Shown: one piece after another, positions 1 through 12,661 of the stretch
Numbering within the stretch: the stretch's first letter is position 1
How the letters are laid out: each line of letters opens with the position of its first letter
Program-made: the position numbers and the translations under genes
The notes under the pieces: model-generated
Seen by the model: the letters and a program-made list of their open reading frames with translations, nothing else
Database searches by the model: none
Told to the model about the DNA's origin: nothing
Assembly: GCA_026874595.1 (NCBI GenBank)
Contig: CM049316.1
Span: 15,895,839 to 15,959,838, forward strand
Origin: Sipunculus nudus
Taxonomy: Eukaryota > Annelida > Sipuncula > Golfingiida > Sipunculidae
Length of the DNA stretch: 64,000 bases
Direction of reading: 5' to 3'

Positions 1-3000
1 AAATATAACAGGTTCCAAATCTGAAAAAAGTTGATTAGCTTGTTATAAAACAATTTTCACAATATTATCTTTTTTTTGTTTACACATCATGAAACCTATT
101 TGCGATACAGATTGTTAAAAAGTCACATATTACCCGCACATATCGGACCAAAGCTTGATCAGGTTCCTGGCACTATTTCAGCTCTGTTGGTCCATAATGT
201 TTGCGGAGGTTTACGTGTGATCTCTGACTGCTCTCTAGTTCTAATTTCAATCTTCTTGTCTTTTTTTTTTTTAATTTAGCTGCTTATTCATTATATTCTT
301 AGGCATTCAGAGAAAACTTACATGATACATGCATGCTTATCAGATGCGACAATATTCGCAAAATAAAAAATATTAAATACCTTGTTGAGAATATCCCCAA
401 ATTATGGTAAAATTGAGAAAATAGTGACCTGCCATTCACTCTGTGTACAGATCGGCTTAACTGAAACTTAGGCTCCGGGTGAAAGCATTGGCTTCGTATA
501 GGACACACAAGAAATAATTTTTATTTCGTTCCCACACGATAGTATCATGTGGGAACGAGACAAATATAGATAGACAGTACAGTAAGACCTACATCGTTAA
601 TCCTTAAGGTATGCTTTTTTATTTTCTACATTGGATAAAGATTATGGTCAATTATTTGAATGTATATGGAGCGGGTGTAATACGCTAAGACCTTAAATGG
701 TGCAACAGCGACTCTAACAACACTCATGGGCCATATTTATCCAGAGAATGTGTGAGCGGGTGGGGGATTGGGAAGAGTGGATTACATCGAATATAAATTG
801 TGCCTTACTAAATTTTCATAACATGAAATACATAACTGAAATAGTATTGTGGAAAGATCTGAGGGGAAAACTGAGCAATTTTCTCGTTAAAAGGTTGTTT
901 TCCAAGAAAGAGCTAGGGACAAAGGGTGACCCACTACCTCTCCTTAAAAAGTGAGGGGCTCATGTACCGATGCCGCCTCCTCTCAGCCTATAATGAAGGC
1001 CATGGCTGACACCTTTTGTTGTCAATTTTCCCCCTGGGACATAACACAAACCAGTATGTTGTTTTCCCTGTTCGGTATATCCCAAGAATATATGACCCTA
1101 TCCCTAAAAAATTAAAGATTTTCCGGGAAATGAAATAAAAACAAGTGTTCTAGTTTATTTCATATGATTAGTACACCCTTACCCTAACTTTAAAATTAGC
1201 CACTCTTAACTAACTAAATAAAGTTTTACCTGAACACATTAAAATGGGCAAGTTGACCCATTGCAATGAAATCTTGAACAAACCCACTGTAAACGGCTGT
1301 AAAATTTATGTAAAAGCATTCTGCATAAACGCACATGCAGAAAAAAGTACATACGAACGATTAAAGTTCTGACAGAAACAAACATCAGACCACAGATATT
1401 TATATCCGAATTACAATTAGCTGGCATGGCATACAAGCGAGAGATACTAATGCATGCGAACGAGATCATTATCACGTATCCACGCGATAATGTAACGCGG
1501 AAAGGAGATAAATAATTTTGAATGTGTCCTCCACGAGCCACCTGAGATGTATCTGTGTATAGTACAAACATATTGCCTGGTTATGTATAGAGTTTAGTTT
1601 TCAAAGTTTTTAAGAGGAATACATTGATAATTCATATTAAGACGTATAAATGGCCTTGAAATATTTGCTGAACATCAGGTATGGCCAGGTTCCGACTGCC
1701 CCTCATATATCGCCTTTCATTATTGTGGTCTCGCAAAACATTTGATTTCTGGCTTAACTGTAAGGCCAAACCATCGACAGACAGGCTTTAAAATATAGAA
1801 TTTTGTCATCGGACTACCAATGCACGGATTGACCAGTCCACCTCTGGTAATATTCATTTTTTAGAAATTCTATCATACCCCCGCCGGTCCGCACGGTATT
1901 TTGTTTTTCCCTCGTTTCGCTGGTTGCAATGATGAAGTCGAGTCCACACGATCTGAGTCCAAGTACAAGTCTTTTAGGTTTGAGTCCAAGTCTATCATCA
2001 TCTTCGAATCAGGGTCTTTTAGAGCTCGAGCAAGGTCAGAGGCCAACAGAATGTTTCTTAAATACTTAAAATTTTTATATTAGAGATTATCAGAATATCT
2101 CTGTTATAGTTTCAATGATTTTGCTAATGTTTAAATACATTAAGCTCCCTCTGTAAGGATAAATCTTCATATAAAAAATATTGAACATTTCTCATATATA
2201 TTGAATATTTCACACAGATGAGTATCTATACATGTATATGTGATTGTGTTACCACATCTGGACGTCCTAGTTCATGTATTTTTCCCTTAGGCTTGATAAG
2301 GTCTCGCTCTGATAGTGCCGACGCGAGTCATTCATCACTGAATGGTTCGACTTTATGCACCTTTAAGTATATTTTTATGGACATATATTGATGAAATATT
2401 CAAGAGGCTTAGGGTAATACCAAAGAAATAATCAATTAAATTTTGGATAAATCTGGGTCACCATCATTTTTTTTCTTTTTATTCAAACCCGCCATCGTGA
2501 CACAAAACGATTCCTCTGTCCCAGGGTAAAGCTACCGATCGACAGGAAGAAGGGCAAGCGCTTGCTGTGCCACTAACTAAATGATGCCGTGTAACAAATT
2601 GCATATTATTGAACGTTTTATTCGTTGCGGGAGGGGGGAGGCTCCAACTACAAATTCTAATTCTTAGTGATAGGAATTTATTGTTATATATTGTTCATTG
2701 ATTGAACGAAATAAAACGACCGATGGTCGGTTATTAATCGATTATTTTATGTAATTTCTGTATAACTTGTAAATCTGTTGTATATGATTATAGGCCTACC
2801 TAAATAATGACCGAGTATAAATTAAGTCTTAGTTGTACATCATGCTGGAAGGTCAATTTTACAGCCAGCTTGTTAAGACTTGATCGCTGCACATGCTTCA
2901 GTTTTAATGTTGTTAGTTGTTTCCCCTGACTGCCATAGATTTCCTTTTTTTCTGAATGTCAAGACTTCTTTGCATGTGCATATACATTCTCGTTTAATCG

Positions 3001-3160
3001 ATAAAGCAAAAAAAAAACGAAACCAGTTTATAAAGAAAAGCGACCAATCATTGATATAATCGATTAATTAGCTCACCACTAGTTCTTATGTTTTACTGTT
3101 ATACTACTATACTTACCTTTTACATACACAACAATACTTTGTGTCATATTTCTCTAACAG
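1..3160. other. No gene recognised
   Basis: I see no exon with recognisable homology here. Open frames are short and AT-biased. Two segments, about 499-545 and 1500-1536, look like diverged inverted copies of each other: both read GGACACA followed by an A/T-rich stretch ending near TTATTT when read inward. They may be ends of an old non-autonomous transposon, but I could not fix its borders. Upstream exons of the esterase gene that begins to be readable at 3161 should lie here or further left; I could not find its expected signal peptide or a GxSxGG nucleophile motif. Confidence 0.4.
526..558. repeat. Short near-perfect hairpin
   Basis: A 15-base arm (526-540, TCGTTCCCACACGAT) is followed by a 3-base loop AGT and its inverted copy (544-558), with one mismatch. 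It sits inside the segment that resembles an inverted copy near 1500-1536, so it is probably part of a transposon end rather than an RNA gene. Confidence 0.5.
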
Positions 3161-5786
3161 CCCACCGTGGACAACGGCGTTCCTTGTGCCGATACCGGCA
3201 CTCCGTACATTAACAGGTATCGGTAACAGATCATCAAATTATGTTAAACAGAATATTAATGTTTTTTCGTAGAATTCATGGGTGGCCACGAAATTTATCC
3301 ACGAAATTAAGAACGTAACGATCATTAAGTTTGAAAGTCATTTTTTAGAGTCTGTCGTCCCCGTTTATAACTGTTTTTTGCCAAACGGATGATGTAAATA
3401 TTTAGATTACATTTTCAGCTGTTGACATTTGATCAGCTTGAGTTCAAAGACCCTAACATTGAGAGTTTCGACTCCACAGAAGGCTGGCTTTACGTGCCAA
3501 ATGGCTGTCGCGGTCGCACCAAAGGTATTATCTTGACAATGAAATGTAATTTCTTTTCTCAGTATCGATCCATTTAATAAAAAGAACACAGGCAATGCAC
3601 TCAAATTGCTGGGAAAACAAACTTATTCTGCGTGAGACAATGCTGAGGTTTGCAGTTCTTTCATTTTTTTTCCATTTTTTAAGATTCAGACTTCCAAAGA
3701 CAAGTACGGTATTTTGACAGTATAAATTAGAAATAAATCCGAATTATCTATTTGAAATATTTCCGTGTCAAATACATAGTACTTTTAACAAAGCAAATGC
3801 AATACTATTGAAAACGTTATAGATGTTTTGCAAACGTTGAGGTAAGATTTTTGTCCGTTTCAGACCTTTGCATTTTAAGTTATCGAAAGCTTCATGTGCT
3901 ATAAAATTAAAAATTGTGACGTGTTTAATTCATGTCTGTATTGTGATTTAACCGACCATTTAAAATATGCTAATCTTATAAACATATATCATGATGGTAA
4001 TCGTATAGAATTACAGTTCAAGTGTCAGCATAACATGTCACACACACGTGGTGTTGAAGTGGATGTGAATAAATTTATCAAGTCATGCTTGGACTGTTCG
4101 TGCATTTTAAAAATTTTCATTTGCCTAATGTCATTGCATTGTTGGTTACGCTAAATTGGCTTAGTTAATCTACTTTCTAATTTCAGCTTGCCGCCTCCAT
4201 TTTGCTCTGCATGGATGTCTCCAAGCAAAGTAAGTTAATTATCGTTTTAATCATTCTAGAAAATAATATTTAAACTAATAAAAAAGAGAATACACATAAA
4301 TGCATACGATATATAAGATAAATGAATGAACAAATAAATAAATTGGAATTATTTTCACCTATGCATCAATGTCACCAAAATAAACATTTTAACGTGGCAG
4401 AATTTAAGTTACTTCTTTAGATACAGAACTGGTAATTTAGATGTTATAACTATTTATTTTACTCTGTCGTTATAGAGAGGATGTACAGGACCAGTTTGTG
4501 ACGCAGACCGAGTACCTTGACGTAGCAGAAACAAATGACATCATTATGGCATTCCCACAAGTCATTAGCAGCGCTTCAAACCCCAATGGATGCTGGGATT
4601 GGTGGGCTTCCGACGAAGACCTTGCGAACCCTGATGAATATGGTAAGTATAAAACCAGAAAACAAAACTGAAATACGAACTATATAATTTTTCTTATGGC
4701 GAAAATCTATACTTGTCATAAATAGGCATGTCCCCTCGACACCAATCGCAACTAATGCCACTTAACATTCAGGGTCCTAAAAGATCCCCATTCACCTGCC
4801 TTTTGAAAAAAGCTTATCTGACTTGCCACCAGATGTATTTGTTGAATTTGTTTTAGTCATTTTTGCGGGCCACATAATATTATAAACACGTTAATATTGT
4901 TTCCAAGACAAATTTTACAAGGGAAAATTCTGGGCCGATCCGGGATTCGAACCCTTGTCGGTGGCGCACAAGTCCGGCATACCAACCGCTTCGCTTGAAA
5001 AGCAAGCTTCACTAGCGAGACAGGTCGGTCCGCTTTTATGTCACCCCGTAATACATCCCCTCTTAAGAGCGTTTTGCTATCAGAACAAGACTAATATTCC
5101 CAGGAGTCACGCTTTGGTGAGCTTATTCCCTGGGCCACAAGGTTAACCGTCACGTTGGACGAGCCCCCATTTTGTTACGAAGATAAATTATTCAGGGGAA
5201 AGCATATGGCGATCCCGGATTCGAACCCATGTTGTTGGCGCACAAATCTGGCGTACCCACCGCGTCGCTAGAAAAGCAAGCTTCACTAGCGAGACAATTC
5301 GGTCCGCTTTTATGTCACCCCGTAAAAATATAAACGAAACAAAAGCCTGTGTACGGTAATATCCACGTTTTCCGGCCTATTTTTTATAAAAGCTGCAAGA
5401 GGATTACCATTACTTAATAAAGGTCAGATAAGTGATTGGGCCCCTTTAAATCAGCATTAACATAACCGTATATGGTTGAAAGTCAAATTAAAAGTAAAAA
5501 AGCGAGATAACTGTTGATGATGAGTTTGCTCGCAAGTTTATTTAAAATATCTTAGAATTAAGTTTTGAGTACGACTGCAATTCCGCATTTCCAGGTTGTT
5601 GACATTATGCATTCACTTTAAATATTAGCTATAAATGGACATAAAAAGGTTAATTCATGCTATACCCAGTTTTACCTGGAAGGACGACTTGCACTTTCAT
5701 TTCTGTTCTCTGTAGTGACAAAGAACGGCCGGCAGATCGTGACAGTGAAAGGGATGGTAGACAGGCTGACTGGAGACAGGCCGTGA
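3161..5786 (+). CDS. PHB depolymerase-like esterase, C-terminal exons (partial, possibly broken)
   Basis: Five blocks, four of them linked by consensus splice sites, read as the C-terminal part of an extracellular poly(3-hydroxybutyrate) depolymerase-like alpha/beta-hydrolase. Exon A 3161-3216 gives PTVDNGVPCADTGTPYIN. Exon B 3419-3524 gives LLTFDQLEFKD and then WLYVPNGCRG. Exon C 4187-4229 gives CRLHFALHGCLQA. Exon D 4476-4642 gives TNDIIMAFPQ and NPNGCWDWW. Exon E 5716-5786 gives KNGRQIVTVKGMVDRL and a TGA stop at 5784-5786. These match the family blocks YVP-x-C, LHGC, PQ..NPNGCWDWWG and YATK-x-GxQI in order. Phases agree across B-C-D-E. Exon A ends in phase 2 but B enters in phase 0, so an exon coding the C-x-YD-x-AG region is absent from the 202-bp intron. 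The nucleophile Ser (GxSxGG) and signal peptide must lie upstream and were not found. It is either a partial gene or a decaying copy. Confidence 0.72.
4919..5052 (-). repeat. tRNA-like repeat, copy 1 (intronic)
   Basis: Lies in the last intron of the esterase gene. Read on the minus strand it contains a B-box-like GGGTTCGAATCCC (4942-4954), as in tRNA genes and tRNA-derived SINEs. It is nearly the same as the segment at 5193-5325, including the shared AAAAGCAAGCTTCACTAGCG and the terminal TATGTCACCCCGTA. No cloverleaf with paired acceptor arms could be built, so it is not called as a functional tRNA. Confidence 0.5.
5193..5325 (-). repeat. tRNA-like repeat, copy 2 (intronic)
   Basis: Direct repeat of the 4919-5052 segment in the same intron. 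The B-box-like element is around 5213-5228 on the minus strand. The two copies are about 140 bases apart and separated by unrelated sequence, so they look like two SINE-fragment insertions or a local duplication. Confidence 0.5.
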
Positions 5787-5872
5787 AGGTTTTACTCCAG
5801 AGTTATATATCCTTATAAATGATATAATTAAAATGATGGGTATTAATGGTATCCATGAGTTTTATGTATAAC

Positions 5873-5876
<4 letters not shown>

Positions 5877-5922
<46 letters not shown>

Positions 5923-5932
5923 GGGGGGGGGG
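5877..5932. repeat. (GA)n microsatellite followed by a poly-G tract
   Basis: An uninterrupted AG/GA run of about 35 bases passes directly into about 20 G residues. It lies about 90 bases after the esterase stop codon. Confidence 0.9.
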
Positions 5933-8900
5933 TGCCAGAGCGGTTGCTGTAGCCTAATCCTGGGAGCATCTTGTTGCTGAATCCGCAACTGTCATAGGAT
6001 CACAGTTGTGGCCCTGACCCGTTCACTTAGGCCGTGTAATTGTAAACATGCAGAAGGACCTAAAAGTTCATAAATGGCTAAATATACACATCAAAATACA
6101 TCCGGTAGTGTCTTTGGTAGTAAATCGGTCTATCTAGCAACACTACCACATTCTTTCGCTTATAATGAAATGAAAAATTATCCCCTTAAATTCTTGATTT
6201 AAACATAACCAAGTTTAGGAACACTTAAGAGCGGACGTTGATAAAAAATATAAGAGCCGGGTCCCAGTCTAAATCTTGCTGTAAAGTACTATGGGCCTCT
6301 TCATATAACATGGCGGCTTCTTCGCTATGTAGACATTTGTATTCTTAATAAAATAGTTGAAACCTTTCAGAAATTTCATACATTATCCGAAGAAAACGGA
6401 AAGGTAATTATTTTATGTTGACACCGCCTGAAAATCACACGATTCCAAAGGGTCCCCTCATTTGGAACCATACACGGTTTATTTTAGTAGGGCCGAACTC
6501 AAGACGTAAGTGGAGATGAGCAGAGCGAATTGGAATGAAACGTCTTAGGACGAGACAAAGGAACGTCCAGCTTGTGAGTTTTGGAAGCATGAGTATGTAC
6601 AAGCATGAAGTTAAATAAAATACAAAGTCCTGGGCACTGTGTCCGGTCAGATAAAGTTGGTATGTATATGCAAATCTGGTGAGCATGGCCGCTAGTTGTG
6701 GTTGCTTAATATGTCCGGGAGTGCCTGGTACGTTTTGGAATGCCGGTTGCGTACTCTGATGTGTACAAACAGGAAATGAGGCGAGACCCCTCATACCATA
6801 ATATACTTATAGATGTATCAATAGGCAAAGAGTGATTAATGTGATTTTTTTTTATTTCAAAAGCGTAGGCGTTTGGTTGTAAGACTAGTACCCATTGGAG
6901 GCATTCAAACTTCAGAATTTTTTATTTTGTTAGTCGTTTTTTTTAAGTTTTCCAATGGTTATTCATTTAATCATGTATTTAAGTGCTTGTTATAATTGTT
7001 ATATTAATAATATAAAATACAGTTACTAAAGTACCGTTGGTAAAAACTGTCTACTGAAACTGAATTAACAATAAAATTTAAAATTCTCACCAAGAGTTAT
7101 TTACAAATATAAAATGTGTATACTTCAAAGTCTAACTGGCATTGAGTAATTTATTCCATCACCAACACTATCAACAAAAAGCATCTCCGGTTGATAATTC
7201 TATATTACTTTATGATAATTGATGGTTGTGCCGCTCGATCTTCATTACAGAACACCTCTGTGACCACGCCTAGGAAACGCGCATTCTTGGTTGTGGGGGG
7301 GGGGGGGGGCGGTTATTGAACATGATCCCCGCACGTTATGCATAACTCGACACTGGTTTGCGAACATATTTTAGGAACTGGGCATAATATCCTGCGGGTG
7401 AACAGGTAGCGCCATCTATCGTATGGGAATGAAATTCAACTGGTCCCCACGCACAATGCGCAGAATCGGACTCACAAGATTGCGACACTGCTGGTTAGGG
7501 TTGGTAGACTTTTACATATACAGAGGGCGAAGGAATTAAGACCCGAGAAGAGGGGGTATTGCCGTCAATTCAAAATGTTGAAACAGAGTTATTTTAATCA
7601 AATTACAAAAACATTTATTTGCGAATAAACCCAATGCAGCTTGTATGCCGTTGGTTCTTCGAAATTCTTTTGTACAATAGATATTAAAGTGTGAAACTTT
7701 AAAATTCAGTAATTAAGTGGGAAAAGGTAACAGGAGTCATGACGATCTGAACTGTCAGGGCAGAGAATGCCGAAAAATAAACGTCTTTATTTACCTCACC
7801 TTCACCTATCGATTAAAGACATTTATTTTCTTATTTGTATGTGTAAATGTGTAACGAACACACACACATACACACACACACACATATATATATACATATA
7901 AATATATATGTGTGTTTGTGTTGTGTGATGCGAAAGTTAAGCATGCCACCTGAATCTACTTGTAAGGATGAACTATCTTCCGACAGAACATATTTCGTCC
8001 AAAATATTTTCAAGAATGATTGTGAGCCCAAAAGCACCAAATTTTTCATACTAATGTAGCATTTTCATTTAATATCCAATCTATGATATTATTGATATTA
8101 TTTTCAAAAATTGCTTTATGTTGGTCAAGCATCTGTATAATGATATGATCTGAATGATGAGTACTAAATAAATTTACCCGCCAATCACACAACAACGGCA
8201 GCTGTAACATAATGCGAAAGTCATTTTATCTCCAAATTATTTCCAAACTATTTTGAAAGAAAAAAATGTGATACAGGATATTTTAGATTCATTATATGCA
8301 CTTACCGTTTCCATGCAGGTAAAGAAACCCTTGATAACTGCCCAACCCCATCCGCATTGGTTGGTCCGTCCTGTAAATAAGCCAGCTCTCACAGGGCGCA
8401 CACGAAAGCAAAAACATATAATTTAATTGTTCAGAAAGCAGCATGCTCCCTTTAATCACTGATTCAGATCAATAGTGAAGAAATAATCAAGCACTGCTTT
8501 GATTTAAGTTGTAGCTACCGCATTCGCAAACAAACCAAGAGGCGGGCATACAGAGAGACGGGGAGGCACATATGAATACATAACCTAACCGGTACTGAAG
8601 GTGACACAGAACAGCTGAACTTTATTTCAAAACCGCGCATGTTGGATCTCTCGGTTTGGGAGTGCTCAATTAAGTACGCCGTAGTAGCTGTCACGTGCCA
8701 GTGATTATCCCTAACGAGTGGTACCGATTCGGTAAATGAGGAATATTAATATGGACATAAACACGTCCTGTCCTTTGAGGGCGTGACTCATTGGTGGCCT
8801 TTTTACTGTGATTTATAATTGCACAGAGACACCTCAATGAGAAGTAACACGTCTGCATGAGTGATTATATGTTACTCATGTTTCACTCGTGTTTTTGTGT

Positions 8901-11380
8901 GTGTATTCACTTGACGTTAAAGTCGGATACTAGCAGCCGATAAAAATCAGCATGGTGTACCGATAGAGACATCTGTGTTGTGATATGTAATATGCATGGT
9001 GCCTCAGCAGTGCAGCAAGCAATGCACTTACACTTTTGTCTTTACTCAGAACGCGTAATTTCATGACTTATATTTTTTTAGCAAGGCGAGTTTTATGTTT
9101 TCTGATAAAAAGTCCAATGTTTTGATAAACTGTGGGTCTATTCAAGTGTGTTGCCTGTTGGATAAGAATTATTTCAAGGGAATTTATATAATTTTTTTTT
9201 CGCGATAAGAACAAATCGTTATACTTTGAAAGCATGCGCAAGTTAAGTGTAAATAGTTGTTTCCTTGAAATGTAACAAATTTTGATTTTGATGTTGACAC
9301 TTGAGGCAAGTAGTCCTGGCCGTTTCACAGTGCCCATAAAGAAAATGATTCGTCTCGAGTAGAAAAGACCCGTTTAGCGGGAAGAATGGACACCCACTTT
9401 CATTCCAAATACGACAATGGCACTGCAAGCTCACGTACTATGTACAGTGGAACATACGTTTTGATAGATGATTTGACCTTGAAGATGAAGATAAAGGTCA
9501 CCAGATTTCGAACTCCTCTGAGAATTATGTAGGAACAATTTGTATACCAAATTTTCGGAGAAAATGTGAAGGCCTTCAAATATTATGGCTTATCACAGTG
9601 CACGTTGCTTTGTTATAATGCACCTTATTATACGCACCATTCACATCTAATATTTTACATTGCTTGTGCGACAACATGATTATTAAATATAAACCATAAA
9701 TAACATTCCTGTAGAAATGATAATACAACTTTTATTTCAACAAAACGTAACCAGTTTTAGTCCCTGACTCCTTTCCTCTGATTTAGAATCGCACTGTTAA
9801 CCTTTTTCTTAATGTTATCAGTTTTGAGCTAATGGATGCATCCACCTGCCTGTATTGAGTTTATTTCGCTCTCTCAGTATTCCTCGTCGTCGACGTTTTT
9901 CCCGTGGTGAAAAATTGAGAAAACCTCTCCTAAAGTTCCCTTTCTTCCCCCTTAGTCCATCGATGTCTTGGCTAAATATGCTTTTGTGATGGAGTCATCC
10001 AGTGTACGAGTCAAGTTTGTTACCAAAGGGATAGTCTTATGTACGAGTTACGTTAGTTACGGAAATTTCGTTTGACAGTGGTGCCAACTATCGCCAAACG
10101 AGTTAGTTATAGTCACGTGACTGCTACGTCACTCGTCTTTCTCTCGGTTCCATGTCAGTGTTTTGGTTGCCGGGGATTCTCCGACTTGAAATTTGATATT
10201 GCAGAGAAATCACCGGAATACCAGGTAAATGCTATACGTATCTTAATTCATTATGCTTTGAATGTTACTTTGACAGTGCTTTCGATGGTTGTCATTCAAT
10301 ATTTCGTAAGATATAAGCTCGTTTAGAAGTTGGAACCTTCCAGAAATCAATCATTTTGCCCCGCCATTTTATATGACGTAGATTCAGGTCATAGGTCAGG
10401 CTGGTCACATCAACTTTAAATATTTGGCTAGTCCGTTGTATTCAACGTTGTAAACAGCTGCTTTCATTCGTAATGGACAGTTGTATTTACGTTTATTGCT
10501 GTGAATGACTGGATAGATTTTATTCTGTTTCTCTTAGTACAGATTACGAGTACAGGCTAATATTACATTCCATATTATGGTACTGAAAATGTTATGTTAC
10601 TTCGGTTGACAGGTGTTTTTGTTTACATTGTATAGACGACTGTGTACTGTGTTTGCTATGCATGTTATGACACAAGAGTTTGTTAAAATGTATTCTAGTA
10701 TCTACTTGTGTCAAATTTCGTTAGTCAGGCATCAGGAAATACATATAAAGTATCTGTATTAATGAGTCTGTAGTAACCATCGCTTGTTAAATTTAAATCA
10801 AATATTTTTTTACTTCTTTTCAAGTCAAATTGGAATATTTCAGGCTGTTTGTCTGTGTGATGCTAAATATTCTTTCTCTTAATAATGCCATATAAGATAT
10901 ATTTGTCAAGGGTTTACAGTAACAAATAAGCAGACTGTCTTACCAATATTTTATTTGTTGCAGGCGTCAATGCAACAGTTGGACCAACCACCGTTTTTGC
11001 TTTATGTTTATGTCTATGTAAACGTGTGCTGCTGTGTATGAGCAGAGCAATCAAGTTACAATAAACTTGTCTCCTTACACCATACTTGTGGATTCATTGG
11101 CCACCGCATCGGCCTTGCTACACTTTATATTTCAATCAGATATTGAACTTCTTTTAAAAATTCTGCCAGTGTTCCTTTTTATGAGTAACTGTCATGGGCA
11201 TATCATTAATTTTAAAACATGCACAATTATGAAAAACAAGGTCACCATCGGCCAGTGCTCATCTGTAAACATTTCATACGCATAAAGAACTAGCAAAGAT
11301 GTTGAACGATAGTAGACATGCAGACGGCACGATTTTTAGGTTTGTCGAAACGACCCTTCGTGCAGTACATTCCACCTGTC
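5933..11380. other. Intergenic stretch, no firm gene
   Basis: No recognisable protein. It holds a poly-G run at about 7297-7310 and a (CA)n/(TA)n tract at 7857-7915. A 119-codon minus-strand open frame at 6435-6794 has a retroelement-like look but no motif I can name. A weak candidate exon lies at 10072-10224, an open frame ending in CAG|GTAAAT after a CACGTG-containing segment. A possible acceptor (TTGTTGCAG) follows near 10960. None of these is convincing alone. Confidence 0.4.
10111..10132. promoter_or_regulatory. Palindromic E-box plus CRE-like motif
   Basis: AGTCACGTGACT (10111-10122) is a perfect palindrome around CACGTG. Three bases later comes TACGTCAC, which resembles a cAMP-response element. 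The E-box context GTCACGTGAC is that of bHLH-ZIP factors of the MITF/TFEB or USF type. It falls inside a candidate open frame, so it may be a promoter-proximal or first-exon region, or chance. Confidence 0.25.
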
Positions 11381-11681
11381 AGGACGTCGACGAGGCCAGT
11401 CCACTAGGGGATCTAGCAGTAGAGGCAACCACACAGCCCGACAAGACAGCCTGAGAAAAAAGTCGGATGTTTTGTGCCCAGATCACGCATTGTAAGACCA
11501 ACGGAACCAGTCTCTGAGGAGAAAAAAGCACACAGAAACTGACCATTTCATTTGAGGTTGAATGCAACATTCGCGACCACAAGTGATGTAGGAGTGAACG
11601 AAGTGACCCTTGGAAATCGGTGATTAGGATCCAACATGAGCAGATCAATCATAGAAATTTTCTAAATATGAAATAGAAAAA

Positions 11682-12260
11682 CTCTTCCGCAGCGCTTGGA
11701 TTAAGTTGTCATTCAGAAGGGAGAGAAGTCGTGGTGTCGAGGACGCCCGCTACGTGGCTAGTAAAAATACAGATTGCCTCGGAGAGGCAAAGATGTAGCC
11801 GCAATGTCTCCAACAGAGAGAATCGAGATCTGGTACGTCAAGATTGTCCATGTAAACACAGTCATCGAGTTGTCGCAGTGGATTAAGATGGTCCACTTGG
11901 ACAGCCAAGCCTTCCACAAGTCAAAAAGCCATTGATTTCCACTTAATGAGAGCTGTATAGAGCATGCGGCGAGGGATATGGGCGGACCACACATCTCATG
12001 AGAAGAGACGGCGAAACCACCGAAACAGCATTTGATCTGGCCTTGGCAGTCTGAAGATAAAGAACCAGCTGGAACTGCTGATTAAGGGTCAGTGGTTGTT
12101 CTAACATTAAGTCAGACCAAAGTTCTACCAACATTGTACATGAACTAGGATGCAAGGACAAATCCTTAAGGTTAAAACCTAGAGGGGAGGTGGCATAGAC
12201 CGCACTGAGAGAACCGGTGACGAAAGCTAGATGATCTAGTGTGTAGGGCAGGTAAACCTG
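11682..12260 (-). pseudogene. Reverse transcriptase/RNase H remnant of a retrotransposon
   Basis: Minus-strand sequence gives, in order but in shifting frames, retroelement pol blocks. The first is a decayed RNase H start ending CFGGFAVSSH, near 12020. Next come GNQWLFDLWKAWLSKWTILI and HCDNSMTVFTW (about 11940-11850), the second RNase H strand with its CDN acidic residue. Last comes TSHVAGVLDTTTSLPSE, stop, QLNPSAAEEFF (about 11765-11680), matching the usual SHxAGxxNTxADxLSR..QLNP pattern. At least two frameshifts and a stop break it. The style, with a long ATSH..AG run after RNase H, fits DIRS/Ngaro-type tyrosine-recombinase retrotransposons better than Gypsy or LINE elements, but I did not find the recombinase part. 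Confidence 0.6.
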
Positions 12261-12428
12261 AAGCACAAAAATAAGCTTTGTACTCCTTCCATAATTTCTT
12301 GCCCCGGCTCAAACATGTGACAGTGAAAAGGGACACCCGAGGTGACGAAGCACAACAGATACTTAACGTACCAGTCCCAAGAAGGCAATGGAGATTAACA
12401 ATGGACACAGAGCATCTCCCCTTTAAGT

Positions 12429-12661
12429 GGTGTTTCCATGTGCGCGTAGATGCGTTTGTGCGTATATGCATAAAAAGTCGCTCACATGGTTTTGTAACAG
12501 GGGTGTTTCCATGTGTCCGCGAGGGAATACGCGTATGTGCGTATATGCGTAAAAAAAAGCCCGAGGATCGATCGCGCATATATGCATATACGCGCACATG
12601 GAAACACACCTTTTTCACGCATATACGCACATACGCATATATGCACACATAGAAACACACC
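12429..12661. repeat. Nested imperfect palindrome (foldback repeat)
   Basis: GGTGTTTCCATGTGCGCGTA opens at 12429, and its inverted form closes at 12661 (AGAAACACACC). Inside, a second GGTGTTTCCATGTG at about 12512 pairs with CACATGGAAACACACC ending at about 12612. The arms consist of alternating CGTATGTGCGTATATGCG. The centre near 12565-12575 holds GATCGATCGCGC. The segment could extrude as a long cruciform and abuts the retroelement remnant. Confidence 0.75.

Noticed and set aside
2282-2380. Upstream exon of the esterase gene (LDKVSL after TTCCCTTAG)
   Set aside because: Only six residues resemble the family, and two stops follow at once.
4942-4954. Functional tRNA gene on the minus strand
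   Set aside because: There is only a B-box-like sequence; no paired acceptor stem or anticodon arm, and the unit is duplicated nearby.
6435-6794. 119-codon minus-strand gene
   Set aside because: No domain, no splice context and no Met-proximal signal; composition gives no support beyond its length.
7831-8059. Genes on both strands over 7.83-8.06 kb
   Set aside because: Both frames are translations of a CA/TA microsatellite.
12172-12660. 162-codon minus-strand gene
   Set aside because: Half of it is translation of the palindromic CGTATGTG repeat and the rest overlaps the retroelement remnant in a different frame.
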